Source: Takakia lepidozioides (Eukaryota > Streptophyta > Takakiopsida > Takakiales > Takakiaceae). Taken from it: 64,000 bases of DNA. Every line of letters starts with the position of its first letter. Within the stretch, counting starts at the first letter, position 1. Below, piece after piece: positions 24,621-36,061 of this stretch. The position numbers and the translations under genes are program-made. The notes below the pieces were generated by a model. The model was not told the DNA's origin, did not search any database, and worked only from the letters and a program-made list of their open reading frames with translations. The stretch covers positions 57,492,042 to 57,556,041 of the forward strand of contig CM060734.1 of NCBI GenBank assembly GCA_030704615.1, read 5' to 3'.

Positions 24621-24819
24621 GGGGTACGACTGCTAGTGGAAAGATGCAGAGTGTTTGTGCCATCTCGGGACTGTTTTGGCCAACTCCGCTGCCACTGTGC
24701 TAGTTGGTTGCACTACAGTAGGAAAGCACTGCAAACGAGCACTTGTAGTGGTTTGTGTGAGTTGTCCAACTGACCTGCATTCTAAGCTGAAAATATGGTT
24801 CTGATGCATTCTACTGGTT

Positions 24820-26184
24820 TTAGTGGTTCACCCATATGCAGGGGGAATTGAGAAGCAATGATATTGGGCGAGACTCAGAACACAGACCATGATGTATGCA
24901 CAACATCACGCTAATGAACCAAATAGACGAGGCAAGAGGGAGACCAAAGACCATCACCATACACATAGAAGGTGGACGGACACGACGACAAGCAGGAAAT
25001 GTGATATTACATTCAAATAAGAGACCGTCACGGCACACCTGCATATGAGCAAGACTAAATGCCAACATACATGGTTGCCGGACATCACTTAAACTGTCAT
25101 GGTCCAAATGTTCAAAACTGATAACGTGAGTATCATACACACTTCTATGAGTATCATTACACACCCAACAGGGACTACAAACATGAAATGTCACTTGATA
25201 CTTTTACCTTTCCTCGTACTCTTCTCTGGCCACTTCACATGCGCTAGTGTGGTCTGGGGGGGGGCATCATCCACATTTGGGCAAGGCAATGTAACACTTG
25301 GAAGCATAATCTTGTGGACTTTCACCTTGTACCACCCGGATCGAATGTCCTTGCAGTGGAACTTGTCAACCCCGGCTATTCCCACCACTTCCGCCTTTGC
25401 GGCGGCTGTCTTTGACCGCTTGTCATGGGGGTTCAGGAGAAACACAGGATCTGATATCTGCAGACACCAACATCAGGTCCCACTCAACAACAAACATAGC
25501 AATGACAGGGTGAAAGTCAAGCGCAGCTGGGCATGGAAACGATCTTGGTTGCCACGATACTGAATCAGCAGCAAATTCACGGTGTACCAACGTATCTTGA
25601 AGCGAAGCTCGTCGCTGAGGGTGGCAACTGAGGAAAGCTGCCCACGTGTCTTCAACTGCAGCAACAAAAAGAGGTTTAGTCAGACGGATAAAAATAACAT
25701 GAACTCTAGTGGTTGCAATGGTATAAACACACCTCCACGGAGCAAGCTAACAAACACCCTGCTCAGACCCTGCACACTACAACTTCCTGGCAAAAATAAC
25801 CCCACTAAAAACCAGCCAGGCAAAGCAAAGGAGCCATGAATGCATGCCTGGGGAACCACGTCCTCCTGCGATGATGGTGCCGGGGACAGCCCACTCCTCT
25901 TGCTCACGTGCAATGAATACACATTGCAACGCTTCAGGAAGTGTATCCATAAAGGAAACCAACCAAGTAAGTTTGCGGAGAGGGGCTGGGAACAACCATA
26001 CCTTGGGCGCTGCCTCCTCATGCCGGGGGGCAGATCCGGAATGCTGGCGCCGTAGCACTATGGTCCTTGGCGCAGGACCCACCTTCTTCACATTCGACCC
26101 CAGTGCCACTCCCTGTTCATGTGGTCCCTGCAAAACATATAGTGCCAGCCTTGCGTGAGAGGGCATCCGGGGGGAACAAAACAA
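24820..26184 (-). pseudogene. C-terminal part of the CACTA minus-strand gene, unrecognised domains
   Basis: Successive minus-strand frames (26184-25777, 25667-25473, 25445-25191, 25194-24820) read like exons or frameshifted pieces of one protein downstream of the phosphatase domain. They include RKLTWLVSFMDTLPEALQCV, VDKFHCKDIRSGWYKVKV, FHVCSPCWVCNDTHRSVYD and LAFSLAHMQVCRDGLLFEC. The cysteine pairs in the last piece suggest a metal-binding domain. I cannot name it. Exon boundaries are not resolved. Confidence 0.4.
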
Positions 26185-26205
26185 ACATATCTTTTGGCTT
26201 CGATG

Positions 26206-27389
26206 TCATGTTGCAAACAGTAAGGTTAGTTTCACCTGCATGGGCGCAGAAGTACTTCCCCCAACGACCCCATCCTCTCCCACATTCAAGCTGCCAGTCG
26301 GGGTCAGCTTTCGCGTGCTTGTGAAGACACGCACATCCTTGGAGCAAAACAAATCTTGGCAGTAGGGCCAGACTGTTTCTAAAAGGTAGTCTGAATCGGG
26401 CCCCTCACTGACATTGCCAGTGACATCAAACGACAATGGATGGACCATGTTCAAAGGGGAGTTCCCCCTCCCCTTGTGTGGTGAATCATCCACTAGGAGG
26501 GTGTTGGATTCGTTAAATCCAGAAAATTGCGACCACACCCTCGACAGTCTCTTCTGTAAGTTCTGTACGGCAGGCCCTTTTGTGGGGTGTGGCTCTGTCA
26601 AGGGGTCACACTCCTCTTGTGACCACACAAAGAGGGGAGAACCCTTGACCCCCTGCATCACCACTTTCAAGATGTCTGCAACATTCCCCTTGGAAGCACA
26701 GGACCATATCCCAACGTAGAAATACCGGAAGAGAAGGTTTAAAAACTCGCAGACCTGGGGCCTTGGGAAAACATACTTGTTGGTGGTCAACACCCATGGC
26801 CAATGATGCCTGGGTTGGGCTGAAAGTTAGGAATAGAGTGGCACAGGATCCCGTTCAGGTCTAGAACAATTAGTTTCGACTTTTCAATGAAAGGAGCTTT
26901 TGAAGGGGTGTCACGGGGTCTCACCTCAGTGGGTTGGGAGACAACAGTCACCCCGGAGGGCAAACTTTCGGTCCCCCTACAGCCTGGACCAGGCAAACTA
27001 CCACCCTCTCCCCCTACAGCTTCCCCTTTTCCCCCATCATGAGCAATGACCCCCCCATTGTCCATGTCATCCCCACCAACTTGCTGGACCTCTCCCTCTT
27101 CAACGAGTGGACCCTGCCCCCCACTGTGAATATCATCAACAACAGGCTGGACCTCTGTCACATCCCTACCCACTACAATTACTTCCTCCTTGTCAGGTAC
27201 AATGGTCGCAGCAGGGGGGTCTTCCATAATGCCACCCGTCACACCCCTTTTTGCCCCATCATGAGTTCCACTATCTTCTTCAGTTGTGCTTCCATTCCCC
27301 TCTCCCGCTCCGCAGAGAGAGCCGCAAGCCTCTCCAGGGCCCCGATGCGGGCTGCCATTGAGTTCCCCGCTCCCTACGCATACAAACAC
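26206..27389 (-). pseudogene. FCP1/NIF-like HAD phosphatase domain carried by the CACTA element
   Basis: The minus-strand frame 27389-26787 ends in KSKLIVLDLNGILCHS, which matches HAD motif I of plant FCP1-like proteins (first Asp present, second position Asn). The next frame, 26793-26206, continues with YVFPRPQVCEFLNLLFRYFYVGIWSC, then LFVWSQEECD, then NTLLVDDSPHK (the DDSPxK metal site) and later DYLLETVWPYCQDL. This order matches the FCP1 homology domain that dephosphorylates Ser/Thr in CTD-type substrates. One frame break near 26800 separates motif I from the rest, so the present copy is probably broken unless spliced. The N-terminal 150 residues are Gly/Glu/Val-rich and low in complexity. 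Confidence 0.72.
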
Positions 27390-27779
27390 CCACCCGTACT
27401 GTTAAAAACCAGAAGAAGAGGCCGAACGTGCAGGATTTCAGGCAGATGGCTGGGTTTGGCATAACACCCCTCGTGTACCATGCGTGGGGGCCCCACATAC
27501 CCACCAAATCTTAGTACAACAACAGATTCATGAATGGAAACCGGACTTCAAAACATACCTGGCTCAAAACAGACTCTGATGGGGTGCCAGTCGCAGCGTT
27601 CTTTTGCTCCGCCCCGAGCTCGGACAGTGACGGGCTCCGCGCTTTGCGTCTTTTCTGTATTTGCCCATCCACACACTGTCAGTACAAAATGCCAGGAGCA
27701 TATGGACAAAGCACTGCCCTGCATATCACACAACTAATTATGCACAAGCAATAAAACCCACTCGTGGGTGTCTCTTCCA

Positions 27780-28664
27780 TCAGAACATGCCACAACATAA
27801 GAGCAATGAGAAGGGGGTGAGGGAGATTACCAAACGGGCTGCTTGGCCTACAACTCCTGCCCGGCCCCAACGCGAGGGGTTTGTGACACAAGCACGCGCT
27901 TGCTTCATCTCTTCAGCCTTTGCAAGTCCACGAGGGGACTCCCAGTAGGCAACAAGCTTATCCCAATAGGCGGGTTCAGTGTTCATTGGCCTCACACCAG
28001 TCTTCGCCCATTTATCTTTCAGTTTTGCTCTTTCTCCTTTCATTATCTTCCCACATTGCTTGACTATAAAATCACGATTGGCAGGGATAGGTGTGTACTC
28101 GTACATTCCATTTATGCCCTCTATTACTGTTGACATGGCACTCTAGGACTGCTGGTCAATGTCTTGTACGCTTGAGTCAAGGTAACGCAATGTTAGGCCA
28201 CGCAAATCACGCTGCCAGTGTTCCTTACCTTCGCAGCCAACATTGATGACTCCATTTCCATGCACCTCCACCTTGTGGCGCTTTAGCCCTGCAGCCACCC
28301 TTCCCTCTCCATCTCCTTCCCATTGTTTCATGGCATGGCGTCGTTCCTTCCTCAGCTCTGATGACCGTTTCCTGCCCCCATGCTCTGGAGCAGCGCCGTC
28401 ATACGTTGTGGGGGGTGACTGATGTGTGCCGGAGGGGGGAGGGCCGTATGGAGATGTGGGAGGCCCCCATTGTGATGTGGCAGCATCAGGAAGCCAGCGC
28501 CACGACCCCGAAGCAGGGGGGGCTCCCCATGGTGCACTCTGTTGTGGAGACCATCCGGCAGGGGGTGGGTGCCAAGGTTGGTGTTGGTTGGCATTGTATG
28601 GTGGCTGTGAGTGCTGTGCTGTAGTTTCACTCCCCTTCCGCTGCCAAGAACATCCCACACACAA
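27780..28664 (-). pseudogene. Plant transposase (Transposase_24 / Ptta-En-Spm-like) protein
   Basis: A Pro/Gln/Trp-rich N-terminal region (28664-28380) is followed by a basic segment (RKRSSELRKERRHAMKQW). Then comes FIVKQCGKIMKGERAKLKDK with AYWDKLVAYWESPRGLAKAE, the pattern of the plant Ptta/En/Spm accessory transposase domain. The two parts are in the same frame but are separated by one TAG at about 28144 (DIDQQS, stop, SAMSTVIEG), so this copy is interrupted. In CACTA elements the accessory protein binds subterminal repeats and helps TNP2. It lies antisense to TNP2 and is probably one exon of a longer gene that includes the phosphatase domain. Confidence 0.65.
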
Positions 28665-28929
28665 GGTGCATCAGCTCTAGTCCTACTGAACACAACGTTA
28701 CCAGAGCACAAACCATCCCACAACCACAACCATAAACAGCAGACCTCAAACCCACTCCCCTGCAGCGCAAGTGCCCAAAACTGAAAAGGAGAGGGACAGA
28801 ATGTCCTCATAACATGTAAGGCCATTGGTGAAGAAACAAAATGTGGGCGGGTTCACATCAGTACCACATGAAACTTACCAGGAAACAGAACATCCATCCG
28901 GGTTTTGCACATATCCAGTGGATATCTAT

Positions 28930-29337
28930 TCACACAATCATCAAATGGCTGTATGGCAGAGCTCTCATGGGAGCCCCAAAAGGCCTAAAGACTCTCAATG
29001 TTGGTAAACACAGGTGCAGACACAATTCAATTGATAGCTTGGATATCCGGCGGTCTGTCTGGTGATAGCACCCCGGGCAGTGAGTCAGACAATGAATATT
29101 GTGTTTGTGGAGCCCACAGAACGGGCAATAGCACTCTCTCATCCCTCTCAGCTTCTGTTTGTTGTCCAAAGGTAGGCTTCCTTACCAAATCCACAATTTA
29201 AGTCTGGTGCACACAGTGGGTAGACCCTTCAGGTCATCCGGGATGTCCTCCCCCATGTCACAATCTAGAAACATGTTCATGGATGTTTTATGCCTAACTT
29301 CTTTGTCATTACACAATTTTGTGGCAGCACACATGGC
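28930..29337 (-). mobile_element. LINE fragment (3' part), severed by a later insertion
   Basis: The minus strand resembles the C-terminal part of the LINE at 7.7-12.1 kb: KAMCAATKL, GEDIPDDLKGLPT, then ECYCPFCGLHKHNIHCLTHC matching that element's zinc knuckle. Stops and frameshifts are frequent. This is the downstream half of a copy whose upstream half lies at 30300-30740. Confidence 0.75.
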
Positions 29338-30299
29338 TTTCTCCCCTATGGTTGTGAGTTCTGGGCACCTGGTGTCCCTGTCTCCTGGTGGGAAAAGAAT
29401 TTGGAACCATTACAGTCATCTTTTCTCCAAGCAATGCTTGGCGCTAGGAGCACAACTCCATCTCAGATCCTAGGTGCAGAGTTCGCATGTGTACCATTGC
29501 AATCCGAGGCCCTCTTCAGGCTTACAATCTTTCTCCATAGATTGCAGGCCCTTCCACCCAAAGGGCTAGTGGCAAGGGCCCTCACAACATCTATGAGGCT
29601 CAAAGCTGCAGGTTTCGGGAAGTCCTGGTATGCTCGAGTGGACAGTTTATTTCAACGTAACGGACTTTCTACTGCTTTCCTATTACCAATGAACCCAGAT
29701 GAGGTAGACATCACATCCAGACATGACCGCAACAGACTCATTTGGAGAGAGCTTATGGAATTACATGTCAAGAGAACTTGGATGCTACCCAATCTCACGA
29801 CAAAGCTCCACTTCTATCGAGAGACATTCTTGGTGCTCCGCGATGATAGAATCTTGAGACCAAATTATCTTTCAGCACCTTTATCTCCTTCCCTCTTGAG
29901 GGCATTGGGGCGGTTCAGGGTGGGTTCCCACAACCTACGGATAGAGACTGGCAGATGGGAAAACCTGCAACGGGAGGACCGCCTATGTCCAGCTTGCATA
30001 GGGCGCAGCAAGGAAATTGAAATTGAAGAACACTTCTTCTTCTACTGCCCTCTATACTACGAGATCCGTGGGAGATTCCACTGTTTATTCAGTGGAACCC
30101 AAACTCTCACTGATGTCTTTCACTATGAGGATCAAAAATGCTTGGCAGCCTACCTACACGAGGCCTTCACCCTTAGACAATCGCTAGAACATTAATTGTG
30201 GTTTCTGGATTTGTTCCTCTCTCATGTCTTCTTCCATTTTGTCCCATAAGCTCTACGAGCTTTCCGCGGACGTTATAAAGCACCATTTCATTTCATTTC
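29337..30299 (+). mobile_element. 5'-truncated LINE of a second lineage, nested
   Basis: An open frame from about 29337 to 30195 encodes the C-terminal part of a LINE polyprotein: FLPYGCEFWAPGVP near the start and a zinc knuckle of the type CPACIGRSKEIEIEEHFFFY then CP at the end. After the stop there is a 3' tail with the hairpin AAGCTC-TAC-GAGCTT near 30249 and the run CATTTCATTTCATTTCC at 30282-30298. A microsatellite-like tail and 5' truncation are typical of LINE insertion by target-primed reverse transcription. The frame has no stops, so the insertion is fairly recent. Confidence 0.8.
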
Positions 30300-30740
30300 C
30301 CCTATTTCCAAGATATAGAGTCGATTAACTTACGATATCTGGTGTAAAGAGATGTGTTGCAATAGACTCTACCATCTCACCAGCTATTCCCACCACTTCC
30401 GGTTAAGAAAGGGATGCCAAACTCACCATGAACAGCCACATTGGCTATTTTGGAGCATGCGGACATCCACTCCTTAAGCACCCCACTTGGAAGGATTCTG
30501 CAGACCTAGCCTCGTTGGAGTTATCAACCCATATAGCAAATGCGTACTCCAAGGCAAGTCCAATGACGCGACAGCGCAAGGTTTTCTTGACCTCAAAGTG
30601 AATCCCTATATACGAGAACAATTTAGTGAGACTCGGCGCTTTGCCTTTCCTGTTTGAACAACTTTATGGATATGTGCATCCCAGTTTCAATTTGAGGAGA
30701 ACTCAAGGCCCAGAAAACATGACCAGAAGTAGGGGTAGAA
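30300..30740 (-). mobile_element. LINE fragment (upstream half of the interrupted copy)
   Basis: On the minus strand the sequence matches the thumb region of the first LINE: an equivalent of LGVEFSS with W-D-A-H (here ETGMHISIKLF), then GVLKEWMSACSKIANVAVHG and GIPFLN. The match ends at an ATATCTTGGAAA-like sequence at 30300. It has many stops and frameshifts and is older than the element inserted into it. Confidence 0.75.
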
Positions 30741-31294
30741 CTCACCTCATGCGTAGCGGGTTTGTGCCGTTTGCGCACCTTTTGGAGAGACTCTGCAGAT
30801 GGAGGTGCAGTTTCCGCAGAATTGTCCTCCACGTCATCGTCGTCGCCCATGCTATACTCGCTTGTGTCAAAATCCAAACTCGAAGACCGCCCACCGTGTC
30901 GCCTTCCCTCTCGCACCGACGCCATCTTTTGCGGATTCAGTCGAGCCAGGCGGGGGCTCCTTCGCACCGCGGGGCTGGAATGTGCAGAAGTGGGAGGAGG
31001 TGATGCTGCCTCGGCGGTCGAGCGCTTCTTACTAGGCGTGGACATAGACCATGACAAAGATGAAGACGACCGAGGACATAGACCACGACCAAGACAAAGA
31101 CGAGCGAGGAAGACCAATACATGCAAAGGAGGAAAGAAGGACAAGGAGGGGAGTGTGATCACACACCCCCCCCGATCTGTAGTGAAGATCCGGCCGTTGT
31201 TGATTTCAAATATGAACACGTGTTGTGCATCCGACACTATGGCCTTTTCGACTTTGAGACGTTTCAATATAACCACTTGCAATCCTCCAAACAA
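30741..31294 (-). CDS. Unrecognised basic, low-complexity exon of the CACTA minus-strand gene
   Basis: The frame includes an ATG near 31047 opening MSTPSKKRSTAEAASPPPTS, then RRSPRLARLNPQK and RRHGGRSSSLDFDTSEYSMG. An acidic run and KVRKRHKP follow before the sequence merges with LINE DNA at about 30740. The Ser/Arg/Lys-rich composition and basic clusters suggest a nuclear protein. It probably belongs to the same gene as the Transposase_24-like part, with the LINE copies sitting in an intron. I do not recognise a domain. Confidence 0.35.
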
Positions 31295-32191
31295 CTAGAT
31301 GTAGTGATTCACACAACTGACATGGATCCGTTAACTTTATTTCGTTCAAAATTAGGCGAAGGAAACACACTGCAATGATGCCGTGTATGGCTCCGCTTTA
31401 CATGCATTCTTGGAGAAAATGCGCATGATGTGTGAGAAGTGAACACAGTGCTCTGCCAAATGATTCAGCAAAAACAAACTCAACTGTAGTGGTTCTCCCA
31501 TCACAGAGAACGGTCCATTCGACACCCATTGCACCATGCCAGGTTGAGGTCCTCACACACACACCTGCAACCGAGAATTTGCCAACCCACATCAGCTGGG
31601 AGAACATGGAAATTACCCCGTGGATCACATGCAAGCATGAATGAGAAATGGAAGGAGAGTTACATGGGAGATTTTGGTGTACCTGTGCGACATGCAACTC
31701 TGTCTACATACTCCATAAGTCACTGTCCCAAGACCCAAGTGGACAGGGGAGGCCGGTGAGTTTGTACCACAAATGGTAATCATACAGCAGAGGGTACTGC
31801 TGCCCAACGTGCAAAAGCCGCCGGCTGCAGGATGCTAGGCATGCGAAATCGGGCACAACACGCCTCCTCTGCACCCCACTCCGTCCCAACCAGTGCAAAA
31901 CAACCGTGCATGCATTGACTGCCGTCTGGCTTTCTCTCCAGGCATTTGGGGGTCTGCGATCTGCTACACGTAAGTGTCTTTGAAGGCGACGATCAAAGGA
32001 TCCGGTCACTTGCAGTTGCCGTCTCAAGGGCAGCATTGCAAGAATCAGAATTAAGTAAGAAAGATGGTGGAAGAAGCTGCAAACAGCAAATGAGTGAAGT
32101 GGCAGGGCGATGCTCCATTCTTAACATGCTCCCCTTCCCGCCATGGTGATAGAGCCACACAAATGGACTCCCTTCCCGCCACGGTGCAATT
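31295..32191. other. CACTA interior, weak minus-strand coding signal
   Basis: Minus-strand frames at 31697-31398 and 32036-31704 could be internal exons of the CACTA minus-strand gene, but no motif allows a decision. The two strands here have overlapping open frames of similar length. Confidence 0.3.
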
Positions 32192-32452
32192 TCAAGGCAA
32201 CGGAACGGGATTGTCCGCCGAAACGTGATTTGGAGATGGCCTAAGACAAGTGGCGCAGGTTCTGGCCTTATAGTCGGGTTGTTCACACTTCAATGCACAC
32301 ATTTCATACACATTCAACCATATGCCCAAGATCACAACGTCCTGAATCGTGAAAATTGAAATTCCACGTACGTCCTCCGATTCCTCACACACAACGAACT
32401 GTAGAGACAGGTGGTTTTCCAGGATGTCGTTGTTTGAGTCGATTTTGGTCAT
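32192..32452 (-). CDS. Candidate first exon of the CACTA minus-strand gene
   Basis: From an ATG at 32450-32452 the frame encodes TKIDSNNDILENHLSLQFVV followed by CEESEDVRGISIFTIQDVV and Cys-rich KARTCATCLRPSP. The start lies about 500 bases from the TNP2 start on the opposite strand, so the two genes would be divergent from a shared region (32453-32945). No known domain is recognised and the donor site is not resolved. Confidence 0.35.
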   Translation of the reverse strand: MTKIDSNNDILENHLSLQFVVCEESEDVRGISIFTIQDVVILGIWLNVYEMCALKCEQPDYKARTCATCLRPSPNHVSADNPVPLP

Positions 32453-32672
32453 TTCTCTCAGTGTCTTGTTGAAAAGATTCTAGTTATGATGGGAAGCATC
32501 GTGATGGCTTTTAAATGGTTTGCTGTTGAGTGCAACTTTTCATCATGTTCTGGAATCTACCAGTTGGTATAAAATGTCAACTGTCTTCTCTGCCAAAGGA
32601 TGTGCGGCTGAACCTTTCAAATTGAGATTGCAGGAGGAGGGAATTGACGGTAGTGAAATGGGAGTGGCAAAG

Positions 32673-33050
32673 CCAATTTGAGGAATCTCTGCAAAGGAGA
32701 ATCCGGCCCCCTGCAACGGCGTGCACAAACTGCATTGAAGAGGCTCCCCAACAAAAATGAGTTCCCCTCGCCCATGCGGAGGACTTCCAATTAATCACCC
32801 CTGTAGACAGAACACCCGAGATGACAGGTTGTGGGAAAGAGAAGTGGCACGTGCCCGACTTCCAATTTGAGGAATCTCTGCAAAGGAGAATCCGGCCCCC
32901 TGCAACGGCGTGCACAAACTGCATTGAAGAGGCTCCCCAACAAAAATGAGTTCCCCTCGCCCATGCGGAGGACTTCCAATTAATCACCCCTGTAGACAGA
33001 ACACCCGAGATGACAGGTTGTGGGAAAGAGAAGTGGCACGTGCCCGAGCT
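32673..33050 (+). repeat. Perfect-looking 189-bp tandem duplication at the TNP2 start
   Basis: Copy one is 32673-32861 and copy two is 32862-33050. The copies look identical over about 187 bases, beginning CCAATTTGAGGAATCTC and ending CACGTGCCCGA. The period is a multiple of three. The unit includes the TNP2 start codon context (ATGAGTTCCCC), so only the second copy is joined to the continuing transposase frame. Confidence 0.92.
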
Positions 33051-35950
33051 CTTGGGCTTTCAAGGATGCCATGCCCATGTGAACGTTGTTTGGGCACTAT
33101 AAGTAGATCTGAGGACGGTGTGCGCACACATCTCCTTCACCACAAAAGACATTAAGCATTTCGGGTGTGGATTGGAGATGGACCTGCAGACGAAGACGAT
33201 GAGGAGTGGGCACAATTGGACAATGCACACCCACGAGGGAGCCATACAGACAGGCCAGACGAGGACTATGTCATGGGTGTAGGACATGAACCAGGCATGG
33301 ACGGAGGGGTGAGATTACTCGAATGTTGCAGGAAGCATTCCACATCATGGACGATGATGAGAAGGGGGACGGCGCTGCGACAACTGGGGATGGTGATGAC
33401 GCAGGAAATGAAGGCATTCATGTGGGGGAAGGCGTGGAAGGAGGTGGAGATGGAGATGAGAATTCTGCACACATGACACTAGAAGAAGCATGTGTGCCAC
33501 TGTACGAGGGATGCAAATCCACAAAGCTTGCTGCCACCATGCTGTTGATGAACCTGTGCACAACCCACGGTGTCTCAGACCATTTTGTGGACGAGTTGTT
33601 CTCTTTGCTTCGGCTGAACTTGCTTCCACAACCAAATGAAATGCCAAAAAGCTGTCACATGGCCAACAAAATGATTGGGAAGCTCGGCTTCAACTACGTG
33701 AAAATACATGCATGTCCAAAAGGACATGTACTTTTCAGAAGAGAGTACAAGGACGCTATGGAGTGCCCCAAATGCGGTGCAGCCCGATACCATGATGTGG
33801 GCAGGTTACAACAGCCAGCCAAGGTGTTGAGGCACTTTCCCCTTATCCCCCGTCTATTACGAATGTACAAATGCAAGACCATTAGTGAGCTCATGACTTG
33901 GCATTCCAGGAATGCCTCAAACGATGGTTTGGTAAGGCATGTCCCAGATTCCTTGCATGGAAGCATATAGATGCAACTTGGCCCGATTTCGCCGAGGACC
34001 CACGCAATGTGTGATTGGCTGTATCTACAGATGGAGTAAACCCATACGGATCAAAGAGTTGCACATGGTCCACATGGCCCGTGCAGTTGGTGGCATACAA
34101 CCTGCCACCATGGTTGACAACAAAGAAATTCTTTGTCAAGTTGTCTCTCTTGATTCCAGGCAAGGAGTCCGTGACAAATGCAAACATAGATGTGTATTTG
34201 CAACCATTGATTGAAGAGCTACATGAACTATGGATTGGAGTTGAAGCTTACGACATTTTGAAATCAGTAGGGCAACGGAGTTTCACCCTCCGTGCCATAC
34301 TTATGTGTCAATCCACGATTTCCCCGCATATGGCCTTGTTGCGGGTTGCAAGACGAAGGGCTACAAAGGGTGCCCCATTTGTGGGCCCTATGTGGATTCA
34401 CGGCACTCAAAGCCATTAGGGAAGACAATATACATGGGGCATCGACGTTACCTTGCAAGAAACCACCCCTACCGACGAGCAGGAAGGCACTTCAATGGAT
34501 GTGTTGAAAAGAGAATGGCACCAAATGCTGTGACACCGGAGGAGACATTGCAATTTGCAAAGGAGAAAGAGGCGTTCATGGAGATTGGAGGGAGAGAAGA
34601 AAGTAGTGCGGATCCAGCCATGGAGCACGGGGTGAAGCGCCGGACAATCCTTTGGGATTTGCCATACTGGAAGGTGCATGAATCCCCCCCCCCCCCTTCA
34701 CTCACTTTCTTTCACATTGTGCTTCCTGGAATTACCTTTTACTGTCATGAGTCCTTCCACCAACTCCTAAGTCAGTGTAACTACTATGCAGTAGATGTTG
34801 AAGTCGTACACCTCACTGTGGAGAGGATCGTGCAGTTATTGAAAGCAGAATGTAGTAACATGAACAACTTCTGCCACATATTCTACTATTTTTGCCCATA
34901 GAACTTGGTCTCATGGGAGGACATTTGGCATTTCAGAACCTCTTGCAGTGGTACCTCCTGGACCCCATGCATTGTGAGAAGAACTTCTGCGAGAACATTT
35001 TGAAGACTATCTTTGGGGAGAAGGATACGATAAACGTACGAAAGGACATGGAGATTGAGGGGATACGGTCCCATCTGTGGCTAAGGCCTGATCCAAATAG
35101 ACCAGGCAAAGTGCTCATGCCAGCAGCATCATACGTTCTGACCAAATCAGAGCAAGAGGATTTTTTGAAGACATTGGGAGCCATGAAAGTGCCAACCGGA
35201 TTCTCGGGTGCTTTCCAAACGCATGCCACAAACAAGAAATGGTCGGGGATGAAATCACATGATCTACACGTGACGATGCAACAGATTTTGCCAGTGTGCA
35301 TTCGGGGTACGATGGCGCCAGGTCCTCGAACAGCCATAATGCGTGTAAATCGAGTGTTTAGGAAGATTTGTGCGAAGGTGTGGGATCCGAGGGACATTAC
35401 ATCGTTGCATGAGGATGTGGCTATGACCCTATGTTTGCTGGAGAAAGAATTCCCTCCATCATTCTTTGACGTCATGACGCACTTGCTAGTGCATCTTGTA
35501 GAGGAGTTGCATGTGTGTGGGCCCGTAGCCAGCCGGTGGATGTACCCCATGGAGAGGTACATGAAGGATCTGAAGGGGTATGTGCGCAACATGGCACGGC
35601 CAGAGGGGAGTATGGCGGAGGGCTACATCTGCGACGAAGCCCTGGGCTTCATGACAGAGTATATGTCTTCATTTGATGCAATACAACGACAGGTGTGGGA
35701 CGAGAACGAGGAAGAAGGAGTTGTAGGCGAGGTCCTAGAAGGTGGTGGAACAAAGCATGCCATGAGCCCGCGCCTTCGGGATATGGCACATGATTATGTG
35801 CTGAACAACACAACAACCATGACACCATGGAGACAGTGGGTGTCAACTTACATCCCTCCTGTGCTATTCTTAATGGTCTTTGTATGCTGGAATTACATAT
35901 ATATTGTCACAAGTCATTCCGGCCACTATGCGAGTGGGATCGTGTACTAA
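32946..35950 (+). pseudogene. CACTA TNP2 transposase (Transpos_assoc, Transposase_21, DUF4218-like)
   Basis: Starting at ATG 32946, the N-terminus has CPCERC and a terminal HHKRH, like the transposase-associated domain, but a TAA follows at 33153-33155. The coding sense continues in other frames. At 33323-33970 it has MECPKCGAARYHD, PLIPRLLRMYKC and MTWHSRNASNDGLVRHVPDS. At 34015-34419 it has VNPYGSKSCTWSTWPV, YNLPPWL and LLIPGKESVTNANIDVYL. At 34305-34901 it has FPAYGLVAGCKTKGYKGCPI. At 34892-35950 it has HLAFQNLLQWYLLDPMHCEK, then FPPSFFDVMTHLLVHLVEEL and WMYPMERYMKDLKGYVRN. This order is diagnostic of TNP2, the catalytic CACTA transposase. A run of C residues at about 34685-34697 lies at one frame break. 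At least four breaks are present, some of which could be introns. Confidence 0.9.
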
Positions 35951-36061
35951 CAGGGTGCTTCAGACGACTACAGAGGGTGTTTCGTAGATCTTGGTTGTTG
36001 CTTGCAAGTGATTATGAAGTAGGCTGCATCACTACAGTGTGCTTGAAAGGACACACTCTGC

